Assembly: GCA_003427395.1 (NCBI GenBank)
Contig: BFEA01000153.1
Coordinates: 1,113,787 to 1,146,089, forward strand
Origin: Chara braunii
Lineage: Eukaryota; Streptophyta; Charophyceae; Charales; Characeae
Direction of reading: 5' to 3'
Length of the DNA: 32,303 bases
Shown: positions 1 to 10,169 of the stretch, one piece after another
Numbering within the stretch: the first letter of the stretch is position 1
How the letters are laid out: every line of letters starts with the position of its first letter
Translations under genes and position numbers: made by a program
Notes under the pieces: generated by a model
What the model was told of the DNA's origin: nothing
The model's input: only the letters and a program-made list of their open reading frames with translations
Database searches by the model: none

Positions 1-49
<49 letters not shown>
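1..49. repeat. (TC)n microsatellite
   Basis: Uninterrupted TC dinucleotide run at the very left edge. The right edge of the window ends in a GA run, so both ends lie in dinucleotide repeats, typical of contig ends broken at microsatellites. Confidence 0.97.
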
Positions 50-53
<4 letters not shown>

Positions 54-607
54 CCTGGAGATGGTCACAGACTGGCTATGATGTAGAGAAAAAGGTCGTA
101 CTCAAGGCCGATAGCGGTGGCAAACAGGCGTTTCCTCCAGTCGTGCACAGAGCTGGGGGCGATGGCGATTCCCTGATGCGAGGAAGCAAGGAAGCAAATC
201 CCGTGAGCGATACCTCGCAGAATCCCGTGAGCGATACGGTCGACCTCGAAATCCCGCCACTGACTGAAGGCACGCGTGAATGTCTTCGGGCACGCGTCAA
301 TGTCTTTACAATAACTCCGTCGGTTCCATGACCTGCGTCCACCTAGTACCCTGGGGAACGTGGAGTGGCCAACCGGTCTACCTGATCTAGACCACTCCAC
401 CTCTAGCTCCTCTAAGGACTCAAACACATTCATCGAACAGAGGCTCGATGAGTCTGAATGTGTTTGCGGGACGACACTGGAGTCAGTAGCTTGGGCCATC
501 TCTCGAGATGGTGAGGGTGTCTCCACCACCTCGACCCTAGGAGGAACAACTACTATTCCTACTGGGCCGACGTGTTTCTCGGAGCACCGCCTGAAGTGCT
601 GGTGAAC
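50..607. other. No recognisable gene; short internal duplications
   Basis: Two frames on the plus strand stay open here (50-331 and 360-605), but neither has a recognisable motif and they are in different frames. A 17-base segment reading AATCCCGTGAGCGATAC occurs twice (about 197-213 and 222-238). A segment around GGCACGCGT[GC]AATGTCTT is repeated directly at about 271-307. These duplications explain part of the openness of the frames. I see nothing that supports a real gene. Confidence 0.5.
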
Positions 608-917
608 AGGCTGAAGTGGTGAAAGTAGCGAAGGCCTGAAATTGCCCATCGCCCCTCTTGTCTCTCCGCTTGTACGATAGTGAAAGAAGTGAACAACGTG
701 AAGTGCTGAAAGTAGTGAAGGCGCGAAATTGCCCTTCCTTGGCTTGGACGACGATGAAAAATGTGAACGTACGTAAGTGGTGAAAGTAGTGATGGCCTGA
801 AATCGCCCCCCGCGCCCTCCTTTCTCTTGGATTGCACGATGGTGAAATATGTGAATGTACTGAAGTGGTGAAAATAGTGAAGGCCTGAAACCAACCCTCC
901 CCAAAATTGCCCCGCTT
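608..917. repeat. Diverged 75-90 bp tandem repeats, GTGAAGTGGTGAAAGTAGTG type
   Basis: A motif close to GTGGTGAAAGTAGTGAAGGC, followed by CTGAAATTGCCC, recurs at about 617, 703, 777 and 865, so the period is 74-88 bases. The units are more diverged than the adjoining array and look like its older relatives. Long open frames on the minus strand over this block are a product of the repeat and are not called. Confidence 0.8.
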
Positions 918-1385
918 AGGTGAAATTAATGAAGTCCTGAAATCGCCCCCTCCCTCCCCTTGAGACCCTGAAAGCTGTGAAAAAAGTGAAGTGGTGAAAT
1001 TAGTGTAGGCCCCTCCCCTAAAATTGCCTCGCCTAGGTGAAATTAGTGAAGTCCTGAAATTGCCCCCTCCCTCCCCTTCAGACCCTGAAAGCTGTGAAAA
1101 AGTGAAGTGGTGAAATTAGTGTAGGCTCCTCCCCTAAAATTGCCTCGGCTAGGTGAAATTAGTGAAGTCCTCAGATTGCCCCCTCCCTCCCCTTGAGACC
1201 CTAAAAGTTGTGAGAAAAGTGAAGTGGTGAAATTAGTGTAGGCCCCTCCCCTAAAATTGCCTCGCCTATGTGAAATTAGTGAAGTCCTCAAATTGCCCCC
1301 TCCCTCCCCTTGAGACCCTGAAAGCTGTGAAAAAAGTGAAGTGGTGAAATTAGTTTAGGCCCCTCGCCCAAAATTGCCTCGCCTA
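918..1385. repeat. About 120-bp tandem repeat, four units
   Basis: Units start near 918, 1036, 1157 and 1277. Each reads approximately: TAGGTGAAATTAGTGAAGTC, then a GCCCCCTCCCTCCCCTT pyrimidine tract, GAGACCCTGAAAGCTGTG, AAAAGTGAAGTGGTGAAATT, then a CCCCTCCCCTAAAATTGCCT tail. Units differ only by scattered substitutions and one-base length changes in A runs, so the amplification is fairly recent. Confidence 0.93.
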
Positions 1386-1750
1386 AATGCATCTGAAGTA
1401 ATGAACTACACATTCTCACAATCCTAATTCATCATCGCAGCTTCCTTTTTTCACCATGAAGAACACATCCCCCACCCTGAATTCAGGCCAAGCAAAACAC
1501 AACAATATTCTCACTTCACCTTTTTCATCCCTGAAATTTCAGATAGGTGATAACCGCTTGTGATATGAGCGTGACTTAAGAAAAAGTTAATATATTTCTA
1601 CAGTAGAACTCGAAATTTGGACAGACAGGAATGCAGTGACCCACTTCATATGCCTCATGGACTGACTAAGAGTCTGGCCAGGCCCTTACCCGACCTCCGG
1701 CTGAAGGAGCAAAAAAAACCCAAAAGTGGTACCAGGGCCTGAACGGCTGA

Positions 1751-1770
1751 CAATTGACTTTAGTCAATTG
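1751..1770. other. Perfect 9-bp inverted repeat (hairpin)
   Basis: CAATTGACT, two bases TT, then AGTCAATTG: the arms are perfectly complementary. It lies about 200 bases 5' of a TATA-like box. It could be a protein-binding palindrome or chance; nothing else points to a function. Confidence 0.7.
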
Positions 1771-1970
1771 CCTGAGGCCCAACAGTCAAAGTCAATCTGG
1801 ACCCAGCCCAGGCCGTCGGTCCGACACACATACTTGTTTGTATGTAGGTACCAAGACAACATTCAGATCAGGTGAAAGTTTGCAACTATAAGCGATCCAG
1901 GAACTTGGTTGTGAGTCAATCTCGGCCACCGTGGGTGGGAGCCCTGAGGCAGGTTAAGTCGGTCTATCAC

Positions 1971-1978
1971 TATATAAG
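1971..1978 (+). promoter_or_regulatory. Possible TATA box (TATATAAG)
   Basis: TATATAAG lies in a GC-moderate context and is followed by a short run of TTGACGCT-like repeats (about 2020-2065). No gene with a recognisable product follows. The region 1.6-2.4 kb has the feel of a promoter or solo long terminal repeat, but I found no matching terminal repeat or primer-binding site, so this stays tentative. Confidence 0.3.
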
Positions 1979-2136
1979 ACCCTGCCTCTAGGGAGTCAAG
2001 ATTCGGTCTTGCTATGCTAACTTGACGCTGCCTTGACGCTCGTTGGACGCTGGTTTGACACTGGTTGTGCGTAGGCACTATGGATTACGACGTGGGTTTG
2101 AGGCAGCATGCTAGCAAATTCTCCGATGAGCGTCAG

Positions 2137-2230
2137 CCTCTGCTGATGTGGCGCATGCCACTTGTCTTCATTGCTGACGTGGCGCATGCCACCTGTCTTC
2201 ATCGCTGATGTGACATTGGCCATACTGTCT
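2137..2230. repeat. 31-bp tandem repeat with GTGGCGCATGCCAC palindrome
   Basis: Three units of about 31 bases. The first two contain GCTGAYGTGGCGCATGCCAC followed by TGTCTTCAT; the third is degraded. Each good unit holds the inverted repeat GTGGC-GCAT-GCCAC, and the second holds a GACGTGGC core of the kind bound by bZIP factors in plants. That last point is an inference from the motif only. Confidence 0.75.
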
Positions 2231-3992
2231 ACATTGAGTGACTGGACGCAACAAGGAGCGAGATCTGGATCAGTAAATGATTCAGGAGGATCGATATTTG
2301 TGGATGATTGAGGATCGGGATCTGTGGATGATTAAGGAGGGTCGGGATACTTACTTGAGGACCTGAGCTTAATGTCGATATTGTGCGTTGTTGATTGTCT
2401 CCAACGTCTTCATGATAGAACTATCTCATGTTGCACTTCGATGTGATCAGAACCTGTCAGACTCGTTACAAGATACCGTTCGCTGACGTGGGGGCGAGGG
2501 GAAGCCCAGAAAGGAGTGGGAAATGTTGGGCTACTCTCTTGGTGGCCATTGATGGTTATTATCTTTTCCACCTTCTTATCTATCTATTCTTCCTCCACTC
2601 TCTTCATCTACTGGTAATAAGACATTATATCAGAAATCGCATTCATGATTATTGGAGGCATTGTTTAAATTTGAGTTATCTTGTATTTCCACGTTTGGCG
2701 AGTATCTTACAGACTGCGTTTATTACTATGGATAGTATGAAATTAAATTTTAATTTAAGGATTTTTTTCTATCGCTGCCCTTGTCATGCGATTCAACTCC
2801 CTCTCTTATGTTGAGGCATTGTTCATTGTGTACAAGGTAGGTGAGATTTTGCCTCATTCTTTTTCGACTCAGGACATTTGTTGAGTTATTCTTTGGCCTT
2901 AAGGGATTTGGTGTTGATCTTTGTTCAGCCACATTGGCTCACGAGACATTTTATCGAGTCTTAGTTTTGGGTCGACTCAAACTACACATTGCGTCTTCGA
3001 CTTATGCATGAGGTTTAGTTTGCACTGCATTAGTCTGCATCCCTTTTTCTGCATGTGGTTTGCTCCGCATCTAGTATAGTTTTCCATGTCGTTCCTTTTG
3101 GGTTTCTGCTACTTCAGGAGAGCATGTTATTTTATCAATTCACAGGTTCGGAGATCGTGTAGCGGTACCCCTGTGGACCGGAAGTTAGGTCGGCCCTGTT
3201 TCATCTCGTCATTCTGATATTGGTTCGGTACAAGTGGTTTTCCCAGTACATGGAGGTGGGATGACATGCCCAGGTTCGGGGCTTTTTTGGTTGTTCGTTG
3301 CTCGTGCTCATTCATTTGGTAGGGCGATCTCACGTCCAATTGCTGCCTCTGTGTGTCTGTCCATCTCTCTTATTCTCTCTCATCTCCATCTTCGCACGTG
3401 CACCTGGCATGTGCGTCCCAGGTGCAGCACAAGGCAAGCCTCACCTAATGCACGTGATGAAAATCCACACTGAAGGTCATGCAACACTCCTATAATCATG
3501 GCCTTTGACAAACTGGAGGCACCAAACCCTTGTGGCTATGCCGATGGATTCTCCAACGAACTTCGATGTTTGCCCACTACTTGCCTTCCTTTATGGGACA
3601 TGACAGGAACGTCGGTCGTCGGAGTGCATGATGGATGGACTCTGGCGTTTGAAGTCATGGGTGTTGCCAATTCAGACTGGCTGTTTTTTTTTTTTTCCCC
3701 CTTATTGCCCCCCATTCTTTCAAATGTCGTCGCTGCACCATACAACACTGCACTCCAACCTTTCAACAAAATATCGGGGTCGATGAGGCACGTTGTTGGG
3801 GACTTGTGGGAGTGGTGGGTTTGGAATCCTGTGGAACGCCTGTAAGTAGGGGCCAAAATCATAGATCAGAAGGTCTGGGAACCCACCCCGTCGGTTTCAG
3901 GACCGTGCAGGGAGAATATCCACAACCGGACCTGCCCCCCCTCCCCCCTTCTGTTGTGTGACACACCGTTCTCATCCAATCAGACACCAGAG
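2231..3992. other. No recognisable gene
   Basis: Several frames of 60-130 codons are open on either strand, including a hydrophobic one at 2428-2814 on the plus strand. None shows conserved motifs, a convincing start, or coding-like composition, and they overlap each other on opposite strands. The sequence drifts from mixed to T-rich (about 2560-3120). I see no repeat family in it. Confidence 0.5.
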
Positions 3993-4523
3993 TCAAGAGG
4001 GTGGACATTGGCAGGCACACAACGGGATGCACCTCTCCACGCTCCGTTGGTATTTGAGGACATGCCCCCCCTGTACTCCTTGTAAACCAATGGAAAGCTC
4101 ATCAATCACGGGGTACGAGCGGCCAACGTCAGGAGTGAAAACGTCTCCGACAACTTTCCAAAACCCTTTTCCGCATGTTGTCGGGTCCAAGGAGCGGCCT
4201 TTTGGAAAGCTGAAGACTTTCCACTTCCCTGTAGAGTCCGACCCTAACGTGGCCCTACCTTGGAGAAACGGTTGGACCTTCTCTTCTCCCAAGGATTCCC
4301 AAAAATACAGTGTAACGAATCGGACGACTATTCTGGCTATGCTCGAAAAAATGTGCAGGATTTTGCCGTGTTGGCTGTAGGAGGGCGGCAACTTCGTAAT
4401 AGGCTCGAAAGGGCCGGTATGTGAAGCCCCAAAATTTACTATGGAAAAGTTAGGGTAGGACGCCACAGGACGGCGACACACAGTTTTGGAATTCGCAACT
4501 TCCAACCGACTGCCCACCGCCAA
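3993..4523 (-). pseudogene. Weak NAC-domain-like frame (uncertain)
   Basis: A 176-codon open frame with no ATG at its upstream end. Residues about 82-165 recall the NAC transcription-factor domain of plants: a P-[FW]-L-x-G-x-A-x-L-G stretch (QPFLQGRATLG), then KWKVFSF where NAC has EWYFFS, then GKGFWKVVGD where NAC has GYWKATGKD, then a VG-rich segment ending near K-Y-Q-R. The order and spacing match, but the LPPGFRF-type N-terminal subdomain is not convincing and key positions are changed. The opposite strand also has an open frame here (3958-4380). If real it is a decayed fragment; chance resemblance is about as likely. Confidence 0.25.
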
Positions 4524-4805
4524 TGGAAATGATGAAATATGGGGGACCCCACCGCCTCTGCGAAACGTTGCTCTGGAGTCGACACCGGTTACCCAAAATG
4601 GAAATCCCGGGGCGTTTTTTTTTTTTGGGGAAAGGACAGGGCCGCCGAGGGCAGTCCAGCTCTATTCCAGCTGGGTGGAATGGAAGGGCGATTGTCGATA
4701 GTGGGCGACTGTGCGACATTTCTTACGTGGCACCAATATGGTGGCGAGCGACATACCTTCCTCGATCGGTGGTACCCATCCTCCTTCATTCGCCTCGCCA
4801 CCCAA

Positions 4806-5568
4806 TCATTCCTCAATGATCACCGCTGGTGTTTTTGTCTCGGTTGGGTGGCCGCCATCATCGAATTTAACACACAAAACAAAGCGCCGAAGGCCAGTGT
4901 TATCCTCTTGCATGTATCTTGCGAGTGTTAGCCGCTCCTCCAAAGACCACGGCTTCTTCTTTTGCTTCCCTCCTTCCGAGTTCTTCGCCATCGTCGGTCG
5001 GGGGATGAGGTGCAGCTTGTGGGCCGGCACGCACCTTTCGCTCGATCGGCCGACCCCTACTGCTTGAAGGAGCGGAGTTCGCAGGAGCCAGTGCATCATG
5101 GGGGGCAGGTGTGCCCTGTCCACACTGCGGAGTGGGAATGGCTTCGGTATCTGGGGCATCGCAGGACATGCACTCAGGATGCTCGGACATCCTCGGGGAA
5201 GGATACCCGTCCGCTGACGGTCGGAAGTTGTACGATGGAGTCGTGTCCAGTGGCATGTATGGTCTGTATGGGGCTGCATGCGGTCGTGCCCCTCCTCCGT
5301 CATCGAACCGTGGTCACTCGAAGTAACCGGCCATTCCATAGCCGCGACAATCGTTGCGTTGTTCATAAAACGTTGCTTGCCCGGACATTGCCGGATACTT
5401 TCCTGTCAATGGCTCAACCCCCCGTGCCAAACTCGCAACTGTAGAAGACAGCAACAACAGAGGAAGGGGGGTGTATCTCATAAAAGTAGAGTATCCAGGC
5501 TCCGTTGGATTATGATTCCAAACCGGGGCTGGCCCATAACAACTCGGGTATGAAGTCATTGACCTCAT
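4806..5568 (-). pseudogene. Broken Myb/SANT-like (trihelix-type) DNA-binding protein gene
   Basis: The frame starts at an ATG at 5568 (MRSMTSYPSCYGPAP) and encodes a Pro/Tyr/Ser-rich N-terminal region. It meets one in-frame TGA at 5314-5316 and then stays open through another Pro-rich stretch to 4900. The recognisable domain lies in the neighbouring frame at about 4880-5010. There a basic KQKKKPW leads into SLEERLTLARYMQED, the tryptophan plus acidic-helix pattern of the first helices of Myb/SANT-like and trihelix domains. A frameshift near 5010-5060 therefore separates the two parts. Proteins with a disordered Pro-rich front and a C-terminal Myb/SANT-like domain are common in plants and as accessory proteins of Harbinger-type transposons. 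The frame stops at 4806 soon after helix one, so the domain is probably incomplete or continues in another exon. The assignment is moderately sure; the breaks are clear. Confidence 0.5.
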
Positions 5569-5579
5569 GTTGTCGATGT

Positions 5580-6150
5580 CCTAAGGAGATGATGACAAGC
5601 CCTCGACCAACTGACTCTCGAATCGTCCACTGTGTTCTCTCTCGCCACCGACCCTTCTACTAGGATCGGTCGTGCTCATACTCTCTTGTGACCACTGATG
5701 AGAACTAATGTCATCCTCACCCAACGGTGTTTCGTTAAAAGTGAAATTGTTTTCATGTTCATTTTTTATTTTAATTGTAAAATGACACAAAGAACTGAGG
5801 GAAAAACAAGCAAGACAACGAGAAAGCAATGGTTATACATGAAAGCTTAGTAATGAAAAAGTTGAACGAAATGCCATTACACAACATATTTTCATAATTG
5901 CCTAAAACACAAATTTTCAACTCGAATGTTCACACGTACATAAACATTGTCCAAATGTCAATCCACTCAGTAAACATGTCACTCTGTAAAACATGCCAAC
6001 CTCATCAATAATTGATGAAACGTTGTAGGAAATGTCATTATACAACATATTTTCAAAATTGCCTACAATACAAATTTTCACCTGGAATGTTCACACTCAG
6101 TAAACTTGTCAACCTCATTTTTCCAAACCTGAAATCTGAAATTTTCATTG
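5580..6150. repeat. AT-rich spacer with a diverged direct repeat of about 160 bp
   Basis: About 5869-5960 and 6029-6110 are homologous: GAAATGYCATTAYACAACAT is followed by ATTTTCAWAATTGCCTAMAA, then CACAAATTTTCAMCT, GGAATGTTCACAC and AGTAAACWTGTCA. No gene is visible in this spacer. It lies just 3' of the Ulp1-like remnant on the minus strand. Confidence 0.75.
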
Positions 6151-6156
6151 ACTTTC

Positions 6157-6959
6157 CTATCTAACCATGGACAAAATGTCAAATACTATTCTAAGTCTCA
6201 TATCAGAAATACTATCTTGTGAGAAAGCGAATGGAGGGAAGTGACCTTTTGTAAGCAAAGATGCAAAACCTAACATAAAAACACCACAACTACAAGGATC
6301 TTCTTGAGCAGGAATCCCATCTACTGATGTATCAAAGTAGGATGTAGGCTTCTCCACATGATGTTTTTCGCGAAGATTTTGTCGTTGAAACGCCGCTCTG
6401 AAAAAAACCTGCCAAACGTTCAATGACTGGACCATAGTCAACACGATGGAGAAAGTCTACGAGGTGGAATTTATACTCAGAACGATCTATACTGACATAA
6501 GCTAAGGCTCAATGATTTCTGAAATGGAGAGGGATAATTACGTAGTCAAAATCCAAAAGATTTATGTCCTTCATCCATCTCGTCCCTGCGGAGTATGCGA
6601 TTTCATTGGATTGAGCCTTTGACAATCTGGGAGAGACAACAAAAATTAGAATATGCACAGACGGAATGCTACAAGAACTTTCATCTCTTGCCACTTTTGC
6701 ACATGCAAATCCACCTTAATGTAGTCATTGGTGATATGAACGGCTAGCAGGTACAAATTGACGACTTCATCATTTAACTATTTCTCATCCTTGGCGACAA
6801 CCATGATGTCTTTCTTTTCCACCTTCCACCTCCCCTTGTAATCGACAATATCGTATTCTTCATTGTCTTTAGTGTTGCTGGTAATCATTTCAAGATACTC
6901 CTTTTCTTCTACAGTAAGGCGTACTGTTGCTAAAAGAATTTGGAACGAAGGGTCATGCA
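6157..6959 (-). pseudogene. Broken Ulp1-type (C48 family) cysteine protease
   Basis: Read 3' to 5' on the plus strand, the pieces come in family order. First comes KDEK, an in-frame TAG (6778-6780), then LNDEVVNLYLLAV, where the family has WLNDEVIN. Next, after a frame change near 6650, is INLLDFDYVIIPLHFRNH followed by TGA (6509-6511), exactly where the catalytic His is followed by Trp in HW. The frame goes on as ALAYVSID with a later VDFL holding the probable catalytic Asp. A further one-base shift at an A7 run (6401-6407) leads to IPAQEDPCSCGVFMLGFASL, with the oxyanion-hole Gln and catalytic Cys, and to the C-terminal helix ending at 6157. These enzymes process SUMO-like modifiers and are often carried by plant transposons. 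A splice acceptor-like TTTGTATGTAG precedes 6959, so this may be a 3' exon. Two stops and two frame changes make it inactive as read. Confidence 0.8.
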
Positions 6960-6991
6960 CTACATACAAACACACATATAAACAACAATAG

Positions 6992-7127
6992 AACGACTAA
7001 GACTCTATACAAAAAATGACTTTTCGTCAACTGATATACGGCGTAGACATGAGCTCAAGAACAATTGAACGACTAACACTTCACACAAAAAGGGACTTTT
7101 CGTCAACTGATACACGACGTAGACATG
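6992..7127. repeat. Direct repeat, two units of about 60 bp, 76 bp apart
   Basis: ACGACTAASACT at about 6992 and 7068 is followed in both cases by ACACAAAAARKGACTTTTCG, TCAACTGATAYACGRCGTAG and ACATG. The duplication lies just 5' of the Ulp1-like exon on the minus strand. Confidence 0.8.
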
Positions 7128-8052
7128 TTGTTGACCGTCTATCTATTTCATTATCAGTACTGCTATCCATAATAGATCAAATGCAACCTATGAGATGCAA
7201 TTTCTTCCATTTTGTGAGGCTTATTCCAACAACTTTAAACATCTTTAGGGCAGTTTGCTTTACAAATGGAAATGTCATGGGTGTACGACTTGTTCTCTCA
7301 TTTTTGGGCAACAATGGCAAAGTTGATAAAGCTTGCAAACCACGACGAATGTCATTCTTCTCTTTCTTCCTTTGCGAGTGTACATGCGTCGTTTTTCACA
7401 GTTCTTTTCGTCGCCCTGCATGTTCACCAATGTAAAATGACCATGATTGACAAGATAAAACATCATGGGTTCAAGTTTGATTTTTCATTATTGAAACTGA
7501 CACATGAATACAAATATAAAATATTGCATTTCATACATAATATATGATACTGCAGTTCATTTCTTCTCTTCAGTAAGCGTACAATTGCAAAACTAGGTAA
7601 AAAAACAGTACATCTGAATGATTGACACTAAATACACTTTTCGTAAAAAATAATTTTTTTGTCAAAAAGTGAACTATTTCGACTGCGAATAAACGCTCAG
7701 TACATGGCCCAATAGGGCATCATGCGACACTTTAAGTGAGGATAAATGGTCAGTATATGAGGTGTTGACATGACAAATGTTCCGGTGGGGCGTTTTGAGC
7801 CCTTTATACATGAATAGTCGTTATCAAATGCGAATTAACACCTTAGTGTAAAAAAGGACAGACGCTGTTTTCCATAAAAGGTCAGGGGTCCGGCGCCCGA
7901 CACCTTGCAAGTTGATGGACTGGATCTGTCAACTGTTGTCGGGCTGAACACCCAGCCAGGTGCACGACATTTGGCAAGTTGCTCGTCAGTACCCCCGCAA
8001 CAAATGTGTCCACCATCTATCTTCTCGGAAGGACCTCCTTCTCCGGTTGACA
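7128..8052. other. No recognisable gene
   Basis: Short overlapping frames only, with no motif. The stretch 7450-7680 is AT-rich. GTTGTCGGGCTGAACACC at about 7935 recalls the GTAGTTGAACACC of the next feature but is too short to call. Confidence 0.5.
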
Positions 8053-8165
8053 GATAGTAGTTGAACACCAAATGATTCGGGAGTTAGTGGTGTTCGACAG
8101 AGCACCTTAAGGAATTGGCAAACAGTCGTTCGCTCTCGATGCCGACTGCCAATAACACTGTTCGA

Positions 8166-8260
<95 letters not shown>

Positions 8261-8371
8261 TTGCTTCAACCTGGAAAGGCATTGAAAGATACTAGTTGAA
8301 CAACGAACCAATTCGAAGATATCGGTTTGGTGACTAAGCACCTTTAACAAGTGTCAAACATTCGTTCTTTC
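8053..8371. repeat. Diverged duplication flanking a GA microsatellite
   Basis: About 8053-8134 and 8288-8371 are related: GATASTAGTTGAACAMC, then an A/T-variable middle, then GAGCACCTTAA or AAGCACCTTTAA, and CAAACADTCGTTC at the end. The GA microsatellite sits between the copies. The serine/leucine-rich frames read through the microsatellite are artefacts. Confidence 0.65.
8165..8258. repeat. (GA)n microsatellite
   Basis: About 90 bases of GA with two AAAG interruptions. Confidence 0.95.
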
Positions 8372-8500
8372 TGTGCGGATGGCCACGCACTCTAAGGGAA
8401 CCTTGGTCTGTGGTGGGACTTCCTGTTAGATTTGGATCTGGTTCGAGCAGAGTTTCGCACTCAAGAAACAAAATTGAACTCCAGATCCTGCAGGTTATCA

Positions 8501-8812
8501 GTTCTTTCACATTTGCATGGACAACTAGCGGATTGCTCGAGGTACACACCACAAGTCGGAGTGAACTCTCATTTAGATGGACAACATGAATGCACACCAT
8601 CAGCGAGGTGATACAATACGGATGCTGACTTGTCATTTGCATGGACAAATCAATAACATAGATTCCTAACATTCACTTTTGTCATCTCTAACATCGATCC
8701 CCTCCTTGATATGAGCATGTATAGGACTTTAAGACATTGGCATGATCATCGAAGATCGAAACACTTGCAAGGTCATCGGCGTGTCATTTCTTTGCATGGA
8801 GAACATACATAA
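8501..8812. repeat. Dispersed CATTTGCATGGACAA motif, four copies
   Basis: Variants of TCATTTGCATGGACAA occur near 8506, 8568, 8634 and 8783, some followed by ATAACATAG or ATAACATCC and ACATTYACTYTTGTCA. These look like remnants of a diverged tandem repeat with units of roughly 65-150 bases. Confidence 0.5.
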
Positions 8813-9246
8813 CATCCATTCAGAACATTTACTCTTGTCACCGCAACGTGGAGATGGAAACACTCGCATCTTGCATAGTTTTTTCCTAAATGTTCAAATC
8901 TCTGAACCGCACATTGCCTCTAATACGAACATATCGAAGATCCACACGAAAGCTGATTCGAGACGAAGACCTACACGAACGCTGTTTCGTGCCGAAGTTC
9001 TGCATTAGACAAAATGTCATCCGAACCCGACACGATGTTCACCTGCCTACACAAGTCCCAGACAGAAGCTCATCGAAGCCCGACATGATGTCCACAACGT
9101 GATAGGGTCAGACCCACCACAAAAGGAGTGAGGTGATAAATGGGAGTTTATTCAAATATAGAATCTGAATACCCTGAGACGATGAGTATCTGCGTAGCAT
9201 GCATCGAGTGAAAAGAGTTAGTACGATCTTTATGGTAGCAGCATGT
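8813..9246. other. No recognisable gene
   Basis: Short open frames on the plus strand (8742-9102) without motifs. The stretch 8940-9095 contains loose repetitions of CGAARCYYGACACGATG-like text. It lies downstream of the intact minus-strand gene that ends at 9247. Confidence 0.45.
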
Positions 9247-9906
9247 TCAATTTCGAGTAGCCTCCCGCGATCGTCGTCGTTGCGCTCGTCTATGTTGAAC
9301 TCGATTAAAAAGACTTCGTTCAGGAATTCGGGCCTGAAGATCAGCTTCGACATCCGGCAAGTCGCGCATGAGTATATCTCTTAAAACTCGATTCAAATTG
9401 CTCCAGTGACGGATTTGGAACGGACAACGGTCTCCCCAGAATGGGGGACTGTCATCATCTTCTCTCACGCCGGATACAAGGAATAATTCTCCATCCAAAA
9501 AGGAGGCAATATGCATGATGAAGATCGATAAGAAAAACGTAATGGCAGGCTCACAACCTTCTGGCATTTTATCGAAAGATGTGCTGGTTACGTACGAATA
9601 ATATAAACAACTTTTCAACTCCCCTTCGGACGCAATGTAGAAATCAATTCTGAAGACGGGTCTGTCGCGTAGCGTGACCATCACAATGTACTGAAAAGTT
9701 GGGGTAGGCGGAAGCGAAACTGACGGCTGGACACGAGTGCGAACGTCTTCGGGGACCGGAAGGTAGCGGTACTTGGGAAGCCCAATGTTGCCAAACCACT
9801 CTAAACCATAAATGTTCTCAGCTGCGGCAACAACTGCACTTCGCAAACTTTCGCAGCAGTCGAGGTCTCGGACAACGACCGTCCCACTGAAACTTCTAGA
9901 CGACAT
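9247..9906 (-). CDS. Hypothetical protein, fourth member (D) of the 9.2-13.6 kb gene array
   Basis: Intact 219-codon frame from an ATG at 9906, chosen because it follows TGCAGGATG, the same leader that precedes genes A and B. The protein has a mixed alpha/beta-looking N-terminal two thirds. It includes FQYIVMVTLRDRPVFRIDFY, which resembles in pattern the TTVVTLFT-K-GR-M-AFF-REEF segment of A-C, and a hydrophobic segment ITFFLSIFIMHIASFL at about 128-143. The C-terminus is arginine-rich (RVQHRRAQRRRSREATRN), like a nuclear localisation signal. Sequence similarity to A-C is weak, so membership rests on position (start spacing 1163 bases), orientation, leader and upstream palindromes. I do not recognise the family and assign no function. 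It is the only member of the array without a stop or frameshift. Confidence 0.6.
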   Translation of the reverse strand: MSSRSFSGTVVVRDLDCCESLRSAVVAAAENIYGLEWFGNIGLPKYRYLPVPEDVRTRVQPSVSLPPTPTFQYIVMVTLRDRPVFRIDFYIASEGELKSCLYYSYVTSTSFDKMPEGCEPAITFFLSIFIMHIASFLDGELFLVSGVREDDDSPPFWGDRCPFQIRHWSNLNRVLRDILMRDLPDVEADLQARIPERSLFNRVQHRRAQRRRSREATRN

Positions 9907-9992
9907 CCTGCATCAGAAAAGAGAACAACGCCCTTGTCATATACGGAGAGGTGGGTAAACGGCGAAGTTGAGACCGTGTGATGTTGGCAAAG

Positions 9993-10135
9993 TGCGAATG
10001 AACTCGTAATTAGGTAGACATTTTCTCATGCAACGGGGTATACCGAAGGGGACGGGACATGATGAACAAGAGATAAGTAAGGGGGCGAACATGAAATTCA
10101 ACGGGCTGTAAGCATAGTGCGAGTCTATTCGCACT
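9993..10135. promoter_or_regulatory. Pair of TGCGA-N6-TCGCA palindromes upstream of gene D
   Basis: TGCGAATGAACTCGTA at 9993-10008 and AGTGCGAGTCTATTCGCACT at 10116-10135. The second has perfect 7-bp arms with a six-base spacer. They lie 87 and 210 bases 5' of the gene D start. They belong to a family of about 30 such elements in this window. Confidence 0.65.
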
Positions 10136-10169
10136 AGAGAAAATACTAAGCAACTAATTCAGAACGCTG

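Noticed and set aside
65-904. 279-codon open frame on the minus strand
   Set aside because: It runs through the 75-90 bp tandem repeat with no ATG at its start and repeats itself with the repeat period; no domain.
2428-2814. 128-codon hydrophobic frame on the plus strand
   Set aside because: T-rich sequence makes Leu/Phe/Ile-rich frames by composition; no motif and opposite-strand overlap.
7986-8350. Ser/Leu-rich frames over 8.1-8.3 kb
   Set aside because: They translate the GA microsatellite.
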